10,953 bases of DNA, from positions 1 through 10,953 of the forward strand of contig JACQEC010000108.1 in NCBI GenBank assembly GCA_016200765.1, read 5' to 3'. Source of the DNA: Chloroflexota bacterium (lineage in GTDB: Bacteria; Chloroflexota; Anaerolineae; JACRMK01). Shown here piece by piece: positions 6,563 to 10,953 of this stretch. Below the pieces are notes generated by a model. The model did no database searches. It saw only the letters and a list, made by a program, of their open reading frames with translations, and had not been told where the DNA came from. How positions within the stretch are numbered: the first letter of the stretch is position 1; each line of letters opens with the position of its first letter. The translations under genes were made by a program, and so were the position numbers.

Positions 6563-6755
6563 TTGAATCGCCCAGCGAGATCGCGCCCGCGCTCCAGCGC
6601 GCCTTCGCCAGCCACAGACCGGCGATCATCAACGTGCTGACAGACCCCGACGGCGTGAAGAAGGCCGACGCGGTGCGGGCGTACGTGATGTAGGGGCTGT
6701 CAACGGATTGGGATAACGGATTAACGGATTTCGGGGGGCTGGGAGACCAGAGCCG
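6508..6755 (+). repeat. Copy C of the triplicated gene end
   Basis: A 248-base direct repeat of 3169-3416, about 95% identical and with no gaps. It encodes PGTRYEKIAEAFGGYGELVE through DPDGVKKADAVRAYVM in a frame different from the methyltransferase that overlaps its first 55 bases. The differences are mostly silent or conservative (A to S, G to S, V to A, R to K). There is no start codon and no upstream part of the enzyme. Downstream it runs straight into a strong hairpin that copy A lacks, so this copy may carry the original gene-terminator junction. Confidence 0.9.
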
Positions 6756-6777
6756 AAGGGTTTTAGAAACCCTTCGG
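6753..6777. terminator. Strong hairpin after copy C
   Basis: CCGAAGGGTTT (6753-6763) and AAACCCTTCGG (6767-6777) form a perfect 11-base stem with a three-base loop TAG. There is no T-run after it, so it is not a textbook intrinsic terminator. It may end transcription of the plus-strand operon, or simply be one of the interspersed palindromes common here. Confidence 0.5.
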
Positions 6778-6793
6778 GTCTGGCTGGGCTATC

Positions 6794-6822
6794 AACGGAT
6801 TAGGATAGCGGATTAGCGGATT
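6794..6822. repeat. AACGGATT / AGCGGATT repeat cluster
   Basis: AACGGATT at 6794, then AGCGGATT at 6807 and 6815. This is the fourth cluster of the family that also flanks copies A, B and C. It shares the TCAACGGATTAGGATAGCGG stretch with 4264-4283. Confidence 0.7.
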
Positions 6823-6823
6823 T

Positions 6824-6840
6824 GAGACTTCGGAAGTCTC
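6824..6840. terminator. Short hairpin between convergent genes
   Basis: GAGACTT-CGG-AAGTCTC forms a 7-base stem with a tight CGG loop (closed by a TTCGGAA core). It lies 12 bases beyond the stop of the minus-strand VIT/VWA gene, in the right place for a terminator of that gene. There is no clear T-run on either strand. Confidence 0.4.
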
Positions 6841-6852
6841 AGCACCAGAGGG

Positions 6853-9387
6853 TCACCTTCGCCACAGCCAGATCAGCCCTCCAATGAATATCACCAGCGC
6901 GGCTAACCCGACCTCAATGCCGAGGATCACCAGCGGCCACGTGTCCCCGCCGGATGACGGGTTCGCGGTGGGCAGTGCCGGGAATGGCTGACTGCTCAAG
7001 ACGGGCGTGGCCGCACTCGGCGGCAGTGGCGACGGGATGACCAGCGGCGTGGTCGGCTGGTCGGACGATGACGGGTCCACCACCTCGTAAGCCGTGTTGC
7101 CGAGCACGACAATCACGCGCGCGCCCACCGCGAAGTAGCGCCCCCACTCCGGGCGGGCGTCGAGCACTTTGTAGTAGTCCGCGCTCTGGAACGCGACCTT
7201 CGTCGTGCTCATCTTCTTTACGTCAAAGGCCGTGTCCATCCACACACCGTTGTTCAACACAAACGTCTTGTCGCCAACGTACTTGATCACCTGAATGGCT
7301 TCGGCCGATGAGGCGCCGCCGGTGCCTGCGCGGATTGGCGCAGTGGTTGGCGCAGAGGGCGCGGCCGCCGCACCGCTCAAGCGGCTGGTATCCTGCGACT
7401 GCTGAACCGCCGCCGCGCCACCAACCGCCGCCGGAGTCGCCAGCGCCTTCTGCTGTTGGGCCGCAATCTCACTCCGTCCCTGCTCGCTCATCGCGCGCTC
7501 GGTCTCGTTGACGAGAAACGAGGTGTAGGGCGTGACGATGCCGTAGCGCACCGAGAGCGCGACCACCTCGTCAATCAGTTCCTTCTGCGAGCCGTTCAGG
7601 CGAATCTGGTTCAGCAAATAGCCGATCTTGCGCGTGGCCCAGATGCGCGCAATCGCCTCGTCGCCGCCGCTGGCCCCCGACTGTGATCGGGGGCTGGCCG
7701 CAAATTGCGCGTCGACGTAGGTGAACGTCTGCGCCCGGCCATTGACCGTCCCGCTGAGCCTGACGGTTGTCGGCCCGCTGGAGCGGTAGCGCCCGGCCAG
7801 CACCAGTTGGCCGCCCGCGAACAGATCGGGCAGTTGCGACGGGTACAGGTCGCTGGCGATCACGCCCGCGAAGTCTATCTTCAAATCCGCCAGCACGGGC
7901 GTAGAAACCTTCGCATAGAAGGCCGAGACGACCTCGTTGATGTCTTCGTTGGGCTTGATGTAGCCGCTCGCGCCGCGCAGGTTCTGCGCCAGCGTGTCGA
8001 GCAGGACGGTATTCACGTCGAAACCGACGCCGAAGGTGAACAGGCGCACGTTCTTCGGCGCGGCGCTCTGCGCGTTGGCGATGATCTTGTTCGGGGCGAC
8101 CTCGCCGGTGGTGGGCAGGCCGTCGGTCATGAAGATGATGAGCGTCGGGCGCTCTCTATCCACCATCGCCAGCGCCTCCAGCAGGGCGCGGTTGATGTCG
8201 GTACTGCCCTCGGCCTTCACCGCGCGCACAAACGGCAGGGCCTCATCCCTTTCGCTGGCGGGCCGCAGGCCGTTCATGTATTTGCTGACGCCGGTGCTGA
8301 AGGTGATGATGTTGAAGCGGTCGGCCGGGTTCAGTTTGCCGACGACGTATTCGAGCGCCTTCTTGGCCTGCTCGATCTTCGCGCCCTGCATCGAGCCGGA
8401 CACGTCGAGGACGAAAATCACATCCTTGGCGACGACCTCGCCCGCGCGCGTCTCGACGCGGGGCGCGGCCAGCAGGACAAAGAAGCCATCCTCGCCGGAC
8501 GCCGGCTTGTAGGTCAAGAGGTTCAGCGCGATGTCGTTGGGCGAAACCGAGTAGTAGAGCGCGAAGTCGCGGTCGGGACGCACGTTCTTCGCTTCGTAGC
8601 CGGCCACGGCGGCAAAGTCGCCATTGCGCGAGACGGAGATGTCGTGCGAGGGCGAGTAGATGACTTTGATCGCGTCCTGCGACTTGATGCTGACCGAGAC
8701 CGAGACATCGTTCAACGGGCGCGACGAGAACTTCTCGGTGTTCAGGGGATAGATATATTTGATCAGCCCGCCGTCGCTGGTCAAGACCTGCTTGTACTCC
8801 AATTCGATGCGCTTCTCGCCGCGCGCCGGAATCGGATAGACGCGCGCCTGAAACGCGCCGCGCCCGATATACTCCAACAGCGCCGGGTCGCGCTGTTGGC
8901 TGACGATGTTCAGATAAATCTGCTTGGCCTTGTCCTTGTCGAGCACCTGCGCTTCCAGCCGCTTGCCGTCCACCCACATGGCGAAGTCGGAGACCGCCGC
9001 GTCTTCGGGCAGGGGAAAGATGTACGTCCCCTCCAGATCAACCGGCGCGTCGTTGACGAAGACCTGATCAACGTGCGTCGTCGCGATTTGCTTATCAATG
9101 GTCACGCTCACGCGGTGGTACTTGATCGCCAGACCGGAGAACGGCGGCAGACAGCGGTCGGGCGGGCGGCAGGGCGGATAGGGCGTACAGCGCGGCAGGG
9201 GGCCGCCGGATGGGGGCAGGGTGGGTGGGCACGGCGGGCACGGGTTTGGCGCGCCGGGCTGATCGGGAAACGGCGTGGGCTGTGGGCACGGCAGTATGAT
9301 GATGCCGTCGGCATGGGCGGGGCCCGCCAGCCCCAGCAGACCCGCCAGCGCCAGCACAATCAGCACAACTTTTACGGAAGTTAACAT
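6853..9387 (-). CDS. Secreted, membrane-anchored VIT and VWA domain protein
   Basis: An 844-residue protein. The ATG at 9387 is preferred over an upstream TTG at 9417 because AGGGGG precedes it at good spacing and the protein then begins with a clean signal peptide (MLTSVKVVLIVLALAGLLG, cleavage after AHA). Next comes a Pro-rich head with six Cys (to about residue 83), then a VIT domain (about 85-205; TTHVDQVFVN, GTYIFPLPEDAAVSDF, YPIPARGEKRIE). A VWA domain (about 320-490) follows with an intact metal-binding MIDAS set: D328-x-S-x-S332 (DVSGSM), T396 (GSTDINRAL) and D422 (MTDGLPTTGE). After it come an Ala/Gln-rich linker and a C-terminal transmembrane helix ending IWLWRR. The layout matches inter-alpha-trypsin-inhibitor heavy-chain-like bacterial surface proteins, which bind ligands through divalent metal. 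The biological partner is unknown. It shares orientation with the upstream glycosyltransferase but is separated by 173 bases. Confidence 0.9.
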   Translation of the reverse strand: MLTSVKVVLIVLALAGLLGLAGPAHADGIIILPCPQPTPFPDQPGAPNPCPPCPPTLPPSGGPLPRCTPYPPCRPPDRCLPPFSGLAIKYHRVSVTIDKQIATTHVDQVFVNDAPVDLEGTYIFPLPEDAAVSDFAMWVDGKRLEAQVLDKDKAKQIYLNIVSQQRDPALLEYIGRGAFQARVYPIPARGEKRIELEYKQVLTSDGGLIKYIYPLNTEKFSSRPLNDVSVSVSIKSQDAIKVIYSPSHDISVSRNGDFAAVAGYEAKNVRPDRDFALYYSVSPNDIALNLLTYKPASGEDGFFVLLAAPRVETRAGEVVAKDVIFVLDVSGSMQGAKIEQAKKALEYVVGKLNPADRFNIITFSTGVSKYMNGLRPASERDEALPFVRAVKAEGSTDINRALLEALAMVDRERPTLIIFMTDGLPTTGEVAPNKIIANAQSAAPKNVRLFTFGVGFDVNTVLLDTLAQNLRGASGYIKPNEDINEVVSAFYAKVSTPVLADLKIDFAGVIASDLYPSQLPDLFAGGQLVLAGRYRSSGPTTVRLSGTVNGRAQTFTYVDAQFAASPRSQSGASGGDEAIARIWATRKIGYLLNQIRLNGSQKELIDEVVALSVRYGIVTPYTSFLVNETERAMSEQGRSEIAAQQQKALATPAAVGGAAAVQQSQDTSRLSGAAAAPSAPTTAPIRAGTGGASSAEAIQVIKYVGDKTFVLNNGVWMDTAFDVKKMSTTKVAFQSADYYKVLDARPEWGRYFAVGARVIVVLGNTAYEVVDPSSSDQPTTPLVIPSPLPPSAATPVLSSQPFPALPTANPSSGGDTWPLVILGIEVGLAALVIFIGGLIWLWRR

Positions 9388-9440
9388 AGTTCGCCCCCTG
9401 TGGATAGCAGACCGCAAACTCGGTTTCAGGTGTTCTGCGG

Positions 9441-9470
9441 AATAGACGCAGGACGGGGGCGAAAGGTTCC
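9441..9470 (-). promoter_or_regulatory. Possible ECF-sigma-type promoter of the VIT/VWA gene
   Basis: On the minus strand GGAACCT (9470-9464) is followed 17 bases later by TCTATT (9446-9441), 53 bases ahead of the start codon. This resembles the GGAACTT / TCTRA pattern used by extracytoplasmic-function sigma factors, which would suit an envelope protein. It is only a two-box match by eye. Confidence 0.25.
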
Positions 9471-9487
9471 CACGGGGAAGGGCGTTA

Positions 9488-9516
9488 GCGCGTTGCGCGT
9501 GACCGCGTTGCGCGTT
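9488..9516. repeat. Direct repeat CGCGTTGCGCGT, two copies
   Basis: CGCGTTGCGCGT occurs at 9489-9500 and 9504-9515, and related CGCG / ACGCGGA units continue to about 9547. This low-complexity tract fills the gap between the glycosyltransferase stop and the VIT/VWA promoter region. No gene or clear terminator is seen in it. Confidence 0.5.
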
Positions 9517-9560
9517 GTCGTCTTATCGCGTAAACGCGGAACGCGGAACTCGTAACGTTG

Positions 9561-10953
9561 CTACTCTGCGGCGCTGGGGGGCATGGCGCGGCGCCGGATA
9601 AGCGCGCGCCCGAGCCCCTGATAGAGGCTCAAGCTGGAGACGTAGCTATAGGCCAGCGCGTAGATCAACAGCCAGTCGTTGACCAGTCCGTGATGCCAGA
9701 GGGCGTTGGCCGTATAGCCAATCGCCAGCGCCGCCGCGCTCAACTCGGCCCACACCATCGGGTCGTTGGGCAATGAATAGCGGCTGGCGCGCCATTGGTC
9801 GGCGCGCGAGCGCAGGTCAAACTTCGGTGTGCGCCGGAACGCGCTGTTGATGCCTAACAGCGCCTCGACCGCCGCGCGCGCGTTGTTGATAGACATGCCG
9901 GTGCCGAGCACAACCAGCATCACCAGTGTGCCGAGCAGGTTCAGCACCGAGCGCGAGCGCCGCCAGACGGCCGTGCCGTAGAGGCAGAACGGGCCAACCA
10001 TCGTCAGCGCAAGATAGGGCAGAAGCGCCAGCACCGGCGACTGGACGAGCGAGACGGGCACGGTCAGCACAAAGGCGATCACCATCAGCAGGTGCATCAG
10101 GTAGCCGGTCAGGTGCAGGGTACCTTGCAGTTTGACGGCCGGCGACAGCGGCGCGCGCCACAGCGCCGGCAGGAGTTTCTTCGCGGTCTGCACCGAGCCT
10201 TTGGCCCAGCGGAACTGCTGGCGGCGGTAGGCGTCCATCTGCGCGGGCACCTCCGCCGGAGCCACGACATCCGTCAGGAAAGTGAACGTCCAGCCCGCGA
10301 GTTGGGCGCGGTAGCTCAAGTCGAGGTCCTCGGTCAGCGTGTCCGGATGCCAGCCTCCGGCCGACTCGATGCACGTTTTGCGCCAGACGCCCGCCGAGCC
10401 GTTGAAGCCGATAAACCAGCCCATGCGGTTGCGCGCTTCCTGCTCGACCATGAAATGCCCGTCAATGCCGGCCGCCTGCAAGCGCGTGAGCAGGGAGTAG
10501 TCGGCGTTGACGTGACCCCAGCGTGTCTGGACACAGCCGACGCGCGCGCCGGCAAAGTGGGGAATCGTCTGCTTCAGGAAAGCGGGCGGCGGCAGAAAAT
10601 CGGCGTCGAAGATGGCGATGAACTCGCCGCGCGCCTCTGCGGTGCCCGCCGCCAGCGCGCCGCCCTTGAAGCCGGTTTTGCGCGCGCGGCGAATGACCGC
10701 GACCTCTTTTCCGCTCGCGCGCAGGCGCGCAGTCACCCGGTCAATGATCGCGCACGTCTCGTCGGTGGAATCGTCCAGCACCTGTATCTGTAAGCGGTCG
10801 GCGGGGTAATCCAACGCGCCGACCGCGTCGAGCAGGCGCTCGACCACATAGCGCTCGTTATAGACGGGTAGTTGGACGGTGACTATCGGCCAGACGGCTG
10901 GCTCCCTCACCCCCGACCCCTCTCCCAAGGTTGGGCGAAGGGAGAGCGATGCC
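9561..10953 (-). CDS. Family-2 processive glycosyltransferase, cellulose synthase / CslA-like (5' end outside window)
   Basis: The frame is open to the window edge and gives at least 463 residues. Counting from the TTG at 10928, the GT-A domain opens with PIVTVQLPVYNERYVVERLL. It carries the full processive set: D52-D53 (VLDDSTDET), DAD at 108-110 (IFDADF), TED at 199-201 (TLTEDLDL) and QQFRW at 237-241. About five C-terminal hydrophobic segments (roughly 268-437) form the membrane channel. The pattern is closest to CslA/CslC-like and bacterial cellulose-synthase-like enzymes, which polymerise beta-linked hexoses from UDP- or GDP-sugars and thread the chain across the membrane. Polymer identity is not readable. 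The usual N-terminal transmembrane helix is absent from the visible part and should lie beyond the edge. The segment before PIVTVQ (about 10882-10950) reads through a G-rich repeat-like sequence. TTG 10928 is therefore unlikely to be the true start. Confidence 0.85.
   Translation of the reverse strand, partial: ASLSLRPTLGEGSGVREPAVWPIVTVQLPVYNERYVVERLLDAVGALDYPADRLQIQVLDDSTDETCAIIDRVTARLRASGKEVAVIRRARKTGFKGGALAAGTAEARGEFIAIFDADFLPPPAFLKQTIPHFAGARVGCVQTRWGHVNADYSLLTRLQAAGIDGHFMVEQEARNRMGWFIGFNGSAGVWRKTCIESAGGWHPDTLTEDLDLSYRAQLAGWTFTFLTDVVAPAEVPAQMDAYRRQQFRWAKGSVQTAKKLLPALWRAPLSPAVKLQGTLHLTGYLMHLLMVIAFVLTVPVSLVQSPVLALLPYLALTMVGPFCLYGTAVWRRSRSVLNLLGTLVMLVVLGTGMSINNARAAVEALLGINSAFRRTPKFDLRSRADQWRASRYSLPNDPMVWAELSAAALAIGYTANALWHHGLVNDWLLIYALAYSYVSSLSLYQGLGRALIRRRAMPPSAAE
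10904..10949. repeat. REP-like sequence read in frame in the glycosyltransferase N-terminal region
   Basis: On the minus strand CTCTCCCTTCGCCCAA is followed by TTGGGAGAGGGGTCGGGGGT and GAGGG. The block resembles an interspersed palindromic repeat (CTCCC...GGGAG, TTGGG/CCCAA arms) rather than coding sequence. It is translated as ASLSLRPTLGEGSGVREP. The family resemblance is by pattern from memory. Confidence 0.5.

Noticed and set aside
3169..6755. Classic integrative element or composite transposon bounded by the direct repeats
   Set aside because: No integrase, excisionase or transposase gene lies between the copies, and the copies are gene ends rather than IS elements or tRNA ends.
7705..9384. 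Plus-strand open frame of 559 residues opposite the VIT/VWA gene
   Set aside because: Asp/Arg/Val-rich shadow frame without domains; the minus strand has signal peptide, VIT, VWA and membrane anchor in the correct order.
9388..9417. TTG at 9417 as start of the VIT/VWA protein
   Set aside because: It adds ten charged residues before the signal peptide. The ATG at 9387 has AGGGGG at suitable spacing.
10092..10793. Plus-strand 233-residue frame opposite the glycosyltransferase
   Set aside because: Antisense shadow; the minus strand holds all catalytic motifs of a GT2 enzyme.

Overview
The window looks like a piece of a GC-rich bacterial chromosome, most likely from the Chloroflexota. That placement is an inference. 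It rests on the GC-rich coding style, the gene mix and the dense hairpin-type intergenic repeats; no rRNA or other taxonomic marker is present.

Layout, left to right. Positions 2-303 hold the tail of an ISAs1-family transposase, its terminal repeat, and a stub that reads like the end of a gamma-glutamyltranspeptidase gene broken by that insertion. A hairpin repeat leads into a plus-strand pair: an MFS/GPH-like transporter (378-1736) and a thiamine-diphosphate enzyme of the acetolactate synthase / 2-hydroxyacyl-CoA lyase superfamily (1757-3354). The second gene is split by a frame break near 2570, where roughly 50 bases appear to be missing.

The most striking region is 3169-6755. The last part of the thiamine-diphosphate gene occurs three times: in place (copy A), as a 72-base fragment at 4293-4364 (copy B), and as a 248-base block with its downstream DNA at 6508-6755 (copy C). 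Between A and B lies a small two-gene module resembling a TumE/DUF6516 toxin with its antitoxin. Between B and C lie a MITE-like inverted repeat and a two-gene restriction-modification system: an MvaI/BcnI-type endonuclease and an SPPY-motif DNA methyltransferase. Two addiction-type cassettes are thus stacked behind one gene, each bordered by copies of that gene's end. The methyltransferase and toxin reading frames both run into repeat DNA at their right edges, which marks the joints.

From 6853 to the right edge the minus strand carries ordinary chromosomal genes: a secreted, membrane-anchored VIT/VWA-domain protein with a Pro/Cys-rich head, and a processive family-2 glycosyltransferase (cellulose synthase / CslA-like). 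The glycosyltransferase runs off the window and reads in frame through a repeat-like sequence near its N-terminus. No tRNA, rRNA, CRISPR array or integrase gene was found.
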